A stretch of 64,000 nucleotides of DNA from Chlorokybus atmophyticus. Lineage: Eukaryota > Streptophyta > Chlorokybophyceae > Chlorokybales > Chlorokybaceae. Both the position numbers and the translations under genes were made by a program. This document shows positions 1 to 18,500 of this stretch, one piece after another (positions within the stretch are counted from its first letter, which is position 1; the number at the start of each line of letters is the position of its first letter). The DNA lies in NCBI GenBank assembly GCA_009103225.1, contig RHPI01002955.1, positions 154,486-218,485 on the forward strand, read 5' to 3'. Under the pieces are notes generated by a model. It searched no databases and was not told the origin of the DNA. It saw nothing but the letters and a program-made list of their open reading frames with translations.

Positions 1-1341
1 TGAAAGCGCCGTGGAGTGAGTTGCAAGTCAACAAGCTCCTAAGCAAGGACGCTTGGAAAATGGACACAGTGGTCACGCAATGTATGTGTGCGGGGATGTG
101 TAGCCAAGTGAGACGAGATCACACACCACAAGCACCAAGTGTGCAAGTGTGAGCAAGCATGGTTACGACTGAACAATAAGTGGGGTGCGAGCAAGCATTG
201 CAGCTGTGTAGGAATGATGCAGTGTGCAAGTAGCAAATGCGATGGCCACAACCATGAGCAAAGAGTGTACACTTGCAAGTGTGCACTTTTTGCGGGCAAC
301 GGGCAAAGGCCAATCCGTGGAAACACGACAGTTTGTCGGAATATCTGATCTACTAACAGCACGTACTCAACTATCACTGAACTACTTGTACTGCGGGGCT
401 CTACTCCATCAAGCCTCGGGCGCTCATCGGCTCCAATGTGGGCCAACGGTTAGTCTCTGGCGGTGCCACCGCCACTTCTGCTCAAGTTCGTCTACTAGCA
501 ACTCACTTTCGATGCTTGCTGCGGGCTTCACCTCCGTCGGCTGTCAACACGGCCCGTCGCCATGTTGACCGCGTCCTGATTGGTCGAGACCCATACTGGC
601 AGGTGGCTGTAGGCGCGGCCCGCTAATATAAGGGCTGCGTCCCGTTTGGCAGAGATGTTGCTGGCAATTTGAAAGCGGGTTGAGAGATCTAGGCACCATC
701 AGGACAGTCTTTGGTGTAGTGTGCAGTGCGAGAGAGAAGTGGGTGTTGAGGGTCACCGTTGTGACACGGTATATAAAGGTTAACGATAGCGTGCAACATG
801 CAAAATATGTGCATGTTTCAATGATAATATCATCTCATTGCTTGAGTAAATTAACCTTTTGAATATTTTTTGGTATTCACGAAAACACTATTATATGACC
901 TGAATGCGCATGATAATTATGCATGCTTAGCTTTTTTGCAACTCATATGTTAACTAATCCGAGTGCATATAAACACCGGACGCATACTGCACAATTGACC
1001 CGGACAACCCTTTTTCCCCATTGCTCTAAGCCATAGGCACTCTAGTGCGTTCATTGTGTCATTGCCTTGACGCACCGGTAGCGAAAAGCAGTATCCACCT
1101 TCATGCATGCGCATGGCAAGCAGAACATACAAGAATATTCGTATATGCGGTGCTAGTATTGGTGTGACATTTCGCCCTTCATCTGGAATGATTCCCTCTG
1201 ATACAGGAACCGCACAGAGTGAGAGAGATTCCTTCCTTCACCGCCAGACTAGTAAGAGGATTAGTAAGAGGTGCACGCCGCTAAGCTCTGACAGAGAGAG
1301 AGACAGAGAGAGCGGCCTGATCGTGGCTTCAACCCCACATT
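1..1341. other. 5' intergenic stretch, no gene seen
   Basis: I see no convincing coding exon in this stretch. Open frames on both strands are short and lack motifs or splice context. AT-rich TATA-like strings occur near 623 and 770, the second reading tatataaagg. They could belong to a promoter or to a 5' UTR exon of the RING-CH gene that starts at 1342, but nothing in the sequence fixes a transcription start. Confidence 0.4.
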
Positions 1342-3543
<2,202 letters not shown>

Positions 3544-4800
3544 TAGTTCTTTCTTATTCTTGTCGCTCAGCGGCAATTACTGCTGGAACGGATTGGGAAT
3601 GTCGCCCTCATTGAGTAGTAACGATGATGCTGCATTTGTTACCCTTTCTTGGTAAAGCTTCCAACGGGTGTTCTGCGATGAAAGTTCATTCGTTCGAGAG
3701 AGACCTGAAGTTTACTCAAGGAAGGCTGATGTGTTTATTCCAAATGCTGTTACCGTTGATATGCACGCTTGAGGGTGAAGGTATCGTACCCATTGTACAC
3801 TTTCCATTCATCTTTTTGAGTGTACATAGTTAGAGTCATTCGCGCTGGCTACCACCCAATGCTCAATAGTTCTTCATTTGACTACTACTAGTTGCTGCAG
3901 TGTTTGCTGAGCTGCTCAGACATGCGCATATGCACATTTTAGTTTGTGCCTGCTGGCTACTACAATGGTGGTACCCGTCGTATGTAGATGTTGGAAGGGT
4001 TAACTATCTGCTGTTGCGTGATGAAGTCAATATGCTGTGCCTTTCTCACAACGCTCAGTGCACTTGCCTTTGTAACTTGCCCTCCTGCGTAGGACAATTC
4101 AAAGCGAGGCGCACAATGCAAGGCTCAGAACCGCACCAGCCAGCTACAAACATGCCTTATAGAGCGTTGATGACTTTTAGAGACGTAGGTTGCCACTTCC
4201 CAGCCCAACACCCTGACAACAACTACAACATTAATAACAACAGCTGTATGATATCATATGCACTCTGCCCTTCAGCTAGAGTATATACTCTAAGTGCATC
4301 CGATGCACATAGGGTTGTATAAGTTGACATATTGGTATGCTTGCAGGGACAGCCTCAACAGTAAAGTTGAGCTAAAGGTAGGGTGCCCTTGCCTTGTCCG
4401 GCCACGTCTGCGTTTACGAGCGCCCCATTCTAAGGACTCCGGTCTGCGCTTAATAATATTAAGCACCAACTGAAGCGCTAGCATATAGTGCATATCAAGC
4501 CAAAATGCAACATATACCGTACTCCATAATAAGCTTTTTGATTGTATGTATGCTAACGGTGTATACAATCAGGGTGACCATATGAGTAGACATAATACAG
4601 CATGATGATACGTATGACATGTTGATGCGTGCTGATGTGTACACACCACAGCACACATCATCAAGTTATGTTGATTGGTACTTAAAATGCTATCTTTGAT
4701 TACAACGAGTGAGTCTTGTAATATTACATAAATAGACAACAATTTATCACTAATTACCCATGCATGCGTATATGGGCACAAAGGAAGGGGGCGGGGAAGG

Positions 4801-4845
4801 GGGTTGGGGTTGGGTTGGGTTGGGTTGGGTTGGGTTGGGTTGGGG
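4801..4845 (+). repeat. TTGGG pentanucleotide tandem repeat
   Basis: About eight units of GGGTT/TTGGG in a row, the first and last carrying one extra G. The unit resembles a telomere-type G-rich repeat but is not the TTTAGGG or TTTTAGGG of known green-lineage telomeres. It lies in an intergenic stretch far from any visible chromosome end. Confidence 0.85.
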
Positions 4846-5361
4846 TGGTGGTGTTATTGCATGGGTGTTAACGTGCTGTAACGTACGTGGTGAGATATAT
4901 GTAAGACATGTGCTCCTGCTGAAGTGAGCGATTTTACACAAGCTAAGTGAATAGAACTCCATTCATAACACGTTGTCGATCTCGACTGTTGAATGTGCAT
5001 ATGCTGTGACTTGCGATATTATGTATTAATGCATATCACATCATTCTATACGGTATGTAGCGTGCTGTGTATACTCGAGCCTCAATCCGTCGGTTTTTAA
5101 TTCAGATATACCTGGTATACCTGTATTTCACTTACTCACATACACCACATGCAGATACCGTGGTGCATTACAGCGTGCAACGACCGTGCACATATCTAAT
5201 AACGTGGCAGAGATATTCTGGTGGAATAATAATAATATCAAAACAACACGCACGCCCCACTTTGTAAGCGGCCGCTTTGCACTTTAATCCCCTTCATAAT
5301 GTTATGGGAATCTTTTGCATGCTGTACGCCGTTTCGTCGGTCCTCAAGCTAGCGCGCATGC

Positions 5362-5770
5362 GTACGCGCATTAGTTCGGCCGCGACTTGGCACGTACAGC
5401 ATGTGTTTTACCGTACGAGTGCGACGTCATCGCTACACTGCTGACGCGTGCGACCAGCAATCACCTGTTGCCATGTGGACGGCTATGACCGGCGATGATA
5501 TCTATACTGTTGCATTCAATGGTATGCTGCCGGACACACGCATGGTGTACCCACACGTACGTTCGACGTACGTAGGTACACCATCTGTACCCCACTTGAT
5601 GAAACTGACGAGTTTTATACCACAAGGCGGAATGAACCCTACTGCTGCGGTAGTGCTGCCTCCTTGCCCCGGTCGGTTTGTCAAGAATTAAGGCATAACG
5701 TCTCATGCTGTACTGCCATCAATAGGACTGCTCACACGAGTTGCCAGGCGGTACGTCACCACGTACGGTA
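5362..5770. promoter_or_regulatory. GTAC-rich block upstream of the TMEM45-like gene
   Basis: Twelve GTAC tetranucleotides fall within about 410 bases, several inside ACGTACG or TACGTCA contexts. GTAC is the core bound by plant SBP-domain factors, including the copper regulator CRR1 of Chlamydomonas; that is family knowledge. A regulatory role here is inference from density and position 5' of the gene at 5914. Confidence 0.25.
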
Positions 5771-5913
5771 CACGGCAGGCTCTGAAAGCGGTGTTGATGT
5801 CATCACATGGCATCATTAGCACTCTTCTCTTGTGCCTTAGCCGCTACGGCGGTGGTGTGGCTGAGGGTGTGAGGGGTGTTGGTGTTGGGGAGTGAGGGTT
5901 CAGCTGCTGTGTC

Positions 5914-7123
5914 ATGGAGGGCATGATGAATGCAGGAGGAGGAGGAGGAGGAGGAGGAGGAGGTGTGGGTGCTATGGGTGGTGGGGTGTATGCCAAGCAG
6001 CACAAGGGGACGCTGCCTGGGCACTTGATGCCCGGGGCGATGTTCATGGGGTTGGCGGCGTGGTGGTTGTACAACATATGCAGGCGGTACGCACAGAGGC
6101 ATCTGGCATGGTCGTTGTCCTTGCCCGTGTCTGTATCTTTGTCTTCGTCCTCTTTGTCCTTGTCGTCGCCCTCCTCCTCGTCGTCCCTGGCTCCCAGGAT
6201 GTGCCCATGCAAGCCGCCTCTCTCCAGTTTCGCCGGCAGGCCTCTGGGCTTCTGGCTAACCGGCAGCGACGACCATGCAGACAACACCCACACCCACACC
6301 AACGACATTGCCGCTACCATCCCCTGGACCCGCCTAGGTGAGCCCCTCGCCGTCATCCTCCTTACCCTCATTGGCATCCTAGTGGAAGGCCACAGCTCCC
6401 ACTGGAACCTGAAACGCGCGGAGCACTCCACCATGTAAGCCCACCTCACCATGCATGTCCTGAACCACACCGCCGCCCCCATGCATGCCCCCATGCATAC
6501 CTCATGCATGTGGCCTTTCTTGCCCCAGGTACCTGGGCTTCGCTGTGGCGGCGGCGGTGGGGCTGGCGGGGTCTAGGACGTCGGCGGGGAGGGTGTGCAT
6601 GCCCAGGGGTGCTGAGCACATCCTCTACGCCCTTGCCTTCGCCGGTGAGGCCGCCATGATCGCCGGCCACGTCGCTGTGGACGTCCCTCCTGGCACTGCC
6701 TTGTGGCTGGCACACGAGCTACTGGCAGCCACAGCACTCGCCACTAGTCCAATACTGGTACTGATGGCCAGTTTGCCTCACTCCATACCAGCAGCGGCAG
6801 CAGGGAGCTATGCCACTATGCTTCAAGGGATGTGGTGGTGCCAGAATGGACTGTTTTTCTTCGGGCCAGTGCCGAGCCACCCGTCGTTTCTGGCAGTGTG
6901 GGAGGTGTTCGTCTGGCATGCAACGCTCCTGGCACTGCTCTATCTACTGGCAATGTATCTATCTGCACAAGCTACTATCAAGAACAATGATAAGATGCAT
7001 CAAGCCCAGCTGCAGTTCATTACAAACAGTGCCTGCACCCTCCTCGAACAGGCAAGAAAATGTCTTTATGATGCGTTGGCACCTGAGTATGATGTTGTCT
7101 TTTTGGCTGTTTGTGCAGGATGA
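5914..7123 (+). CDS. TMEM45/DUF716-family multi-pass membrane protein
   Basis: Two exons, 5914-6434 and 6529-7123, join in phase 2 (donor gtaagc, acceptor ccccag) and give 371 residues. Family hallmarks are GHLMPGAMFMGLAAWW near residue 37, ATM-type joining at the splice (STMYLGFAV), PRGAEHILYALAF, and LQGMWWCQNGLFF close to the last helix. TMEM45 proteins have about seven helices; their biochemical role is not settled. A polyglycine run from (GGA)n sits near the N-terminus and a Ser-rich low-complexity loop follows helix 1. A good acceptor (tttgtgcag at 7120) near the stop allows an alternative last exon, so the C-terminal 50 residues are less certain than the core. Confidence 0.85.
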
Positions 7124-7625
7124 TAATTACGTTTGTGAAAAAGTGCGGCTGGTGTCGCCTTGAAGGTTGCTGTATGAGAATAACAACAACAACAGTAACA
7201 ACAACCACAGGTTGTTTTGCGACCTCCCGCATTTCTCCGGCACTCTCTCACCCTTTTACTTGCCATTGTAAAAGGTCCTCTTCACCCTGCCTCACCTGTT
7301 TTGCATATGCAACTGCTGCTAGAGAATCGCCAATTCAGACACGCCGTGTTTGTGTACATTCAGAATCTCTGCCATAGTGAAATGTAGGTAGACGCATCAA
7401 GAAGTAGCTATACTTCACACCAGTAATGCTGTCACATTAACAATGTGCTGCTGGCTAAATGTGTAACACCATCAAGTTTGCGTGCATGATGATATATTGC
7501 ATGTGCGTGCACGTGAGGGTGTGTGCGTCTATGCATGGGTGCACGGGTGTGCCAACACAACGAACTCATACAGGTCTGTCTATTGCACCTTTTACAACTA
7601 AGTCATGTACATAACTATATACTCT
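7124..7625. other. Convergent 3' intergenic region
   Basis: About 500 bases between the ends of the TMEM45-like gene (+) and the peptidoglycan-binding-fold gene (-). It should hold both 3' UTRs. I see no coding exon and no recognisable RNA. Confidence 0.4.
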
Positions 7626-10534
7626 TTACAGAATGTCTGATACAATGGTCCAAACCCCATTCTCCTCTGCCTTGCCATTGATAAGTCCAACAATATTGTT
7701 ATTATTGCTCCTCTTGCCACTCTCCTCACCAACGTGACCAACCATGTCACCATCATCATCATCATCGTGATTGTCGTGTGCATGCATCCCCACATTCATG
7801 TTGTTGGCTCGCTCCCGCCGAAGGCGATAAGCTTCTGTGAGTTGCCATTGACGGGAGCGCACGGCATCATCCACGTCATCTAACGAACCGTATGGAATGT
7901 TGGGCAGCTGCACTTTACCCGCTGTTGATGGGGATGTTGGGGTGGACGTTGGGTTGGGTGTTGGGTTGGATGTAGGGTGGGATGTTGGGTGGGGTGAAGT
8001 GGGTGAGGACGGTTTGGGAGTGGCGGTAGAGACGCGTGGCGGTGACTTGGCTTCACGCCTATGTGTGTATGCGCTGGTGAGCGCACGCACGCGGTCCTCG
8101 CGGTCTTCTTCTGGAAACAACTCACCCACAACACTTGCACTGCAACCGAAAGCAATGTGTCACAGATCTAAACCAAATACACCCAACATGTGGTGCACGC
8201 GTGTGTCCCTCACCTTGTGGTTGGTGATGTGTATGTTGGTGGTGTGAACGACGAAGCCATCTGCACAGTGGCAGCATTGCTGTTTTCGCCCTCCACGCGC
8301 TTGTTGTTGGGTTTCTTCCCCTTCTTTGCATGCGGCAAAGACGGCAGCCTCGCGCTGGCAGATAAGGGCTGCTGAACTGCCTGCTGCTGATACGGCTGTT
8401 GAACTGGCTGCTGATACGGCTGCACATAGGCCTGCGGATACGGCCCCTGAACTGGCTGCTGATATGCCTGATACGGCTGCTGCATCGCCTGCGGGTGATA
8501 CGACTGCATCGGCTGTCTCGATACCGACTGCGGCATCTGCCAGGAGCGCATTGGCTGTGGGGAATATGTCAATGGAGGGGGCTGATACCGAAGAGGAGGA
8601 GGTTGGGGATAGTAATCACGCTCGTACTCTTCACCGTCGTTGTCGTCGTCCTCGTCGGGGAACACGGAGAACTTCAATGAATCCCACCATCTTGTCACCA
8701 CACCTGAGAGTGTAATAATCAGTCAGGTATTATACGTGCGCGCGTGCGCATGTGCACATGCATGCGCATGCATGTGTAGATGTGCGCATGGGCGTGGGCG
8801 GGTGCATGTGGGTGCGCACATGCGCATACGTGTGCGTGTGCGTGCTTGTGTGTTGTTCAATGGCATAATGGTTGTATCACCTTCGCGGACAAGGGCCGTG
8901 GCCATAACGAGCACGAGGCCGAGCAGCACAGGGCAGCCGGACGCCATGCTGGAGGCCCAACCGCCCGTTGCCGCTGGCGGCGGGGGCGCCACAACTGGGT
9001 GACACAACAACAGTCTGTCAACAACCATGTAACAGCAGCGGAGTGACAAGTTCATTGCCACCGCACACTCAAACACGCATGTAGGCGCACGTACATGCGC
9101 AAGCGCATACATGTGCAGAAACTTGAATACACATGCACGCGCATGCATGTGTATACATGCGTGCTCGTGTGGGCTTCTGCATGTGCAGGCACATGTTTGT
9201 TCAGAAAGATGCCTGACTGCACGCGCACATAGGCACACGCATGTGCGCATGTGTATGCGTGCTTGTGCGCATGTATGCGTGCTTGTTACGGCGCGCGCGT
9301 GGGTGTCCTCAAGTGTGCGTGCGTGCGTGCTTGCGCCAATGTATATGAGCACATCTCTTACTTGGCGCAGCTACAGCAGTCACGAGTGGCGCCGGCCCCC
9401 CGCTCATCATCCCCGTCGTCACCCCCTTCGTCATCTCTCCAACAGTCGTCTCATGCACGGAACTCAACGCATCGTTGTCCACGTTAGCCGCACTGGTGGT
9501 CACAGCGGCCTCCTGGATGTCGGACAGACGCGATCGCGACATGCGACCGAAGTAACCCGTCGAGGGGAGACCGTGCTCACGCTGCCAGGAGGCGACCGCA
9601 GCACGCGTGGACTCGCCGAATTCACTGTGGTGCACATGCGTGCGTGAGTTGGAAATGTGGTCTTGCATGTGTGCTCACGCGCGCGTGCGCGTATAGACCA
9701 AAACTGTACTTGTGCATACTTGACTATGAGAGAGATAGAGATACAAGAGTACAGGTAAATGCGTCTGTCTGCCAGCAAACAACACTCCCGAGAAGGTAGA
9801 CATCACTCCTGTTAAGAACTACATGCAAAAGGATCTATGATTCAGTCATTCGCTCTGACTTGAGCTTGCGAAATGCACGCATTGCTCCCGTGTTATTACT
9901 CTTATTGCTGTCATCATCATCATCATCATCGACATGATCATTACACTAATTGTTGTTGACTCACCCGTCAATCTGGTTGGCACTGAGGTAGCTTCCTCTT
10001 GCGAGCCACCTCTGTAGCTTGCCTACCTCCGCTCCGCTGTCCCCCAGTCCAAGATCCCTATCAAACTCCACTACCGCCGCCGCCACCGCCGCCTTGTACT
10101 TCACCGCCGCCACGCCAGCCCTGCCAGGAACACGGACAGACACGCCGTCAGCGACATCCCTCACATGCTTGCTGAGGAGGGAGGTGATATGGCCATCCTG
10201 GCACATATGCAGTGCACAAATGCTCGCCTGCGGCGGCGGCGACGGCGCAAGCTGGGGGAGAAGGCCAGGCCCGTCCTTGTTGATGGTAATGTTGTGGTCG
10301 CTGACGACGTTGCCCTTGGCGGCATCCTGGACGTCATCGCCGCCGCCGTTGTCGTCAAGGGCGGCGGCGGTGTCTTCGTCGGCGACGACGCATAGCTCAT
10401 CCCCGCCACCTGCATGGCAGTATACAATAGTAGAGACCTTTTAACACCAATTCCGCCCCGTCCTTGTCCTCCTCCTCCTCCTCCTCCTCCGCCGCCGCAA
10501 CGGCCTCAGCCAGCAGCGCAGAAAAGCGCGCCAT
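7626..10534 (-). CDS. Single-pass membrane protein with a peptidoglycan-binding (PG_binding_1) domain and Gln/Pro-rich tail
   Basis: Six exons join in phase: 10534-10438, 10409-9965, 9624-9362, 8994-8881, 8703-8214 and 8139-7626, giving 640 residues. An acidic N-terminus (polyGlu near residue 16) and Asp/Gly-rich stretch lead to a domain at about 150-210. It reads LGLGDSGAEVGKLQRWL, then DGEFGESTRAAVASWQ and GLPSTGYFGR, the repeat pattern of PG_binding_1. In bacteria this three-helix fold binds cell-wall glycan. One membrane helix (about 284-303) precedes a Tyr/Gln/Pro repeat region with YQQPVQ units, a basic patch and a Pro-Thr repeat. No signal peptide is evident. The short distance to the divergent exon at 10829 suggests a shared promoter. 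Domain call is good; role and location are unknown. Confidence 0.8.
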
Positions 10535-10828
10535 TTTTCGCCTGTTGCATGGTTAGATTACACCACAGGCTACGGCCCCAGATGACGATTGGTATCACGT
10601 CTCTCTCAGATACGCAACGGGTACATCAGAGCGTATCTATGAATATCGCAGCTGCGTTACGTCACCAAGGCGTAACCAGCATAGTCACGTGACCACGGTA
10701 ACCTGCATTACGTCACTCAACTATACTGTTACCCCAGTCGTTTCTTTGGCCTGATCAGGCCGATCAGGCCGAGCAATAGCAAAAGCCTGGTGCCTCCCGA
10801 TGTCCGTCTTCCTCTGCTCTCTCTGTCC
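10535..10828. promoter_or_regulatory. Divergent promoter with G-box, two TTACGTCA sites and a GGCC palindrome
   Basis: The region lies between the minus-strand gene starting at 10534 and the plus-strand exon starting near 10829. TTACGTCA occurs at 10657-10664 and 10709-10716, flanking the palindrome GTCACGTGAC (10684-10693), which contains a CACGTG G-box. A second perfect palindrome, GGCCTGATCAGGCC, lies near 10749 and half of it is repeated directly after. Such ACGT-core sites are bound by bZIP factors in plants; function here is inferred. Confidence 0.4.
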
Positions 10829-11065
10829 ATGAGACTTTCATCTTCTCAGCCTATGGCCTCCGCTCGTGTGGTGGGTGCGGCGGCGGCGTTGTCCTCCTCC
10901 CCCCGGTTCGGCTCGGCCTCCAACTCCCCGCTCATGCCGTCGACGCCCAGGAAGAAGCGACGCAACAGCCCTGCGGGAGTGATACTGGCGGGGGGGACGA
11001 GCAGGCTGGGGCAGTATTTGGAGAGTATGGATAAGGGGAAAGCGGCACGGAGATTACTTGCGCTG
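10829..11065 (+). CDS. Orphan first coding exon, rest of gene missing at the CT array
   Basis: An open frame begins at ATG 10829 (or 10853) and runs in phase to a donor (ctg|gtgagg) at 11065, giving 79 or 71 residues. The sequence is Ala/Ser-rich, then basic (PRKKRRNSP), then [19 protein letters not shown], which has the look of a helix. The last part is loosely like the start of PEX11-type peroxisome proteins, but this is too short to claim. The next exon should lie downstream on the plus strand. Instead there are 4.1 kb of CT and then the minus-strand cyclase gene. I think the exon is real but its gene is cut by the assembly. Confidence 0.4.
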
Positions 11066-11079
11066 GTGAGGGATTGTTG

Positions 11080-15204
<4,125 letters not shown>

Positions 15205-15599
15205 NGCGGGGGGGGGAGTGTGTGAGAGATTGTGCATGCGCACAAATGCAGGGTGATGCACGCGTGCGTTGGCATGCACAAAGGTTTGAGCGGGCACGCA
15301 CACACACGTGCATACGCACACGCGCAAGCACAAGCACACGCAAGCATGCTCGCACACACGCACACACTACGACGATACGCACACACGTGCGTGCGTGCGT
15401 GTGATTGGTGCGCACACATATTCTCACGCACGCATGTGTGTGCGTATGTGCTAGTCATCTCACGCACGGACACGCACGCACGTGCGTGTGCACCTACACC
15501 CTTACACACACACACAAACACCACACACTGTTTCTCGTGTGCACACGCACATGTGCAAGCACATGCGTGTGCACACACACGTACAACACTCTCTCTCAC
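15205..15599. other. GT/GC-alternating intron remnant beside the CT array
   Basis: The stretch is almost all alternating purine-pyrimidine (TG, CG and CA strings). It lies 3' of the last visible cyclase exon, whose donor is gtgaga at 15599. It must be the start of an intron. No further cyclase exon is present. Confidence 0.6.
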
Positions 15600-18500
15600 C
15601 TTGTACACCTTATGCTTATCGCACAGGTTATCGAAATCCGTGAACAGTCTATTCAGAAACACGACGAGTTTCAGCGCGCCGAGCTGCGCCGATAGAGGCG
15701 TGAACCCCACGATGTCGGAGAAGAGGCAGGTGGACTCGCCGTAGTAGTCGACGATGTTGCGGCTGCCGCGGCGGAGGAGGCGACCGATCTGGGGGGGGGG
15801 ANGTGGGTTGGGTGGGGGTGGGGGAGGGGGAGGGGAGCGTGTGCGTGTGCGCGTGCGTGTGTGTGTGTGCACACATGTTTCACACGTACGCGCACGCACT
15901 TGCACGCGTGCGCGTGCATGCGCGTGCGTGTATGCGTGTGCTTGCACACACGCACATGCACACTTGCGTGCATCTGCGCTTGCATGCGTGCGCGTGTGTT
16001 TGTACGTTTGGTTTGATCTGCGCTCACCTTTGGTGGCACCAGATCGTACAGCAATCGATCCGATATCTTGTTCTGTCTCTTGAGCTCTTCTTGCAACAGA
16101 AACCAGCTCCTACTCTTCAATTCCGTCTCCCTCACCGCTAGCACTAACAACAGCAACTCCACCACTATGAGCGCCAGGTCCACATACGGGTACTCTTCGT
16201 GTTGCCCGTTGTTGTGTCGCGGCAGCGTAACCACCACAGCGACGTAAAACAGTATGGCGCAGGACGAGACAAAGGTCGCGTATATGAACCGTAAAGCACA
16301 AGCCAACATGAGCACTTGGAGTGCTATCACCGTGGTCATGACGACACACTCCCCCAGCCTCATATTCAACCGCATCACCGCGAGGAGTGTCGACACGCCC
16401 ACGCCACACACACTCAGCGCAGACATCACCTCTTGGCTCCATCTTCGCTTTAACGTCAGCAGCAAAACGCCAGCGCAAGCGATGAGAGTGTAGTTCAAGC
16501 GAACGAGGAAAGCGATGAGCAACCAGGAGTAACTGCGGCGCTGGAGGATGTCGACGGCAGTGGTGGGGAGTAAGGTGGCGCAGAAAACAGCGAGGACGAC
16601 CTGTGTGGGTGGGTGGGCGTGTGTGTCTGAGTGTGTGTATGTGGGTGTGCGGGCGCGCGTGCATGCGTTCACGTGCGTGTGTGTATGCGTACACGCGCAT
16701 GTGCGTGTGCATCGGTGTGTCTGTGTGTGCGCGTACACACATGCGCGCACACACATACAAGAACACATGAGCGCATGTTTGCGCGCACACCCGCATGCTC
16801 ACACATGCGTGTAAGGTAGTGAGACAGACAGTTGTCAACCAGTTGTATACCACCTCCCCCAACCTACCTGCATTTGTCGCAAGCTCGCTCGATTCCACCT
16901 ATTGCAATAGCTGTTCTCAAGCTCTTTCTCTCTGAAGTTGAGCGTGATCGGGTGGAGCGGCGGCGTGTGGTTGTGGACGTGGTGATGGTTACTGTGGCGG
17001 TGGTGTTGGTGGCGAGCGCTGCTGCTGCGACGCATGCTGGAAGTGCCGCCACCCTTGGGGGGTTTGCGTGTGATGGAGGCGTGGAAGTGGTGGACGCTTG
17101 AAGGCATACATGTCCACCACCACTGTGACCAAAACCAATTGAGACATGTGAAGACAAACACACACGCGCACGGACACGCGCGCGCACACGCACACACAGG
17201 CATGCAACTATGCACACGCGTGCACGCACCCACTCGCACACCCACACACGCACGCACACATATGCACCCACACTTACATGCACACGTTCATATGTGCATG
17301 CGCACGCGCACGCACATGCACGCATGCACGCGCGCACATGTCATGGCGATATAGTTGTTAACAACAAACAAGCCCTTCTCACCAAATTCCATCTGTTCCA
17401 CCCCACAAGCTGCATCTTATCTCCCGTGTTCGATCCCGTCGGTGAGCTCGACGTCGAGAGCGGTTGCGGCAAGTTCAGCTGTATCGTCGTGGCCAAGTTC
17501 GATGGTACCGGGGACGCGGGCGACATCGCCAAGGTCGCCGAAGGAGATATGGACTTTGGAATATCAGTATCAGAGTTGATATCCGCGGCGATATCGGCGG
17601 GATCCCAGTGAGGCTGAGGGAGACTCATAGTGAGTCTGTGAAGAAATTCTTGTTGTCTGTCTTCGGCTGCATCCTCCTCCTCATTGTCATTGTTGTCATT
17701 GTCATTGCTGTTGTTCTTGTTGCTGCCAGTGTTGCTCATCGTATTGTTGTTGTTGTTGTTGTTGTCCGTCTTGGTGTCTACTGTTGGGTTGTCATCGAGC
17801 GTGCTCTGGTTGTGTGTGATGCTATTGTTGCTGTTGTTGCCCTTGGGTGACAAGTCAGCCATGATGTTGTCGGCAAGTAACCGCTCTTCAGCGTATTTGT
17901 CGCTCAGTAAGAAGAAGGTCTCCATGGCACCCTTGCCCTTGACCTCGATGACGCCACGGCTCTCAATCTCAAAGCCACCGGCTGCCTGATGAAGTGTGCG
18001 TGTTAGCGAAGTGCACTATGCGTATGTTTGTGTGGTCGCGCACGTGGCACGATGAGCACACGCAGACACACGTGCAGGTACATGCGTATGCGTGAGCATG
18101 CGTATGCGCACGTGTATGTGTGGGCCCGTGCATGTGAAGCTATAAAGCAGTTGCAACCCAGCACGCACCTCCAACAGTTGTTGCGTCGCTTTGGTCATGT
18201 GCGCCTTTCCAGGTGCCCCGTGACTGCACAAACCAAACATGATTCAACTCTCAGCACCATTGCTACCAACACACGCACCCACCCACCCACCCACCCACCC
18301 CACCCATACACACCTTGCCATGCGCGACGCCGTGTTGACCGTGTCCCCGAACACCCTGTAGTTGAGCTTCTTGAGCCCGATGACCCCCGCCACCACGCTG
18401 CCGGAATGCATGCCGATCTTCACCTCAAGCGGGATCATCGCCTTCTTTGCAGTCTAGTGGGACAACATTGCGTGCTTGATAGATGCAGTTGTACTCAGCG

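Larger units (their letters stand above)
3544..5913. other. Intergenic region with a GTAC-rich upstream block
   Basis: No supported gene. The stretch is AT-richer than its neighbours up to about 5300. It holds a TTGGG tandem repeat (4801-4845) and, nearest the TMEM45-like gene, a block dense in GTAC tetranucleotides (5362-5770). Both are listed separately. Confidence 0.5.

Noticed and set aside
10829-11065. PEX11 identity for the orphan exon
   Set aside because: Only a short helix-like string is loosely similar; too little sequence to support a family call.
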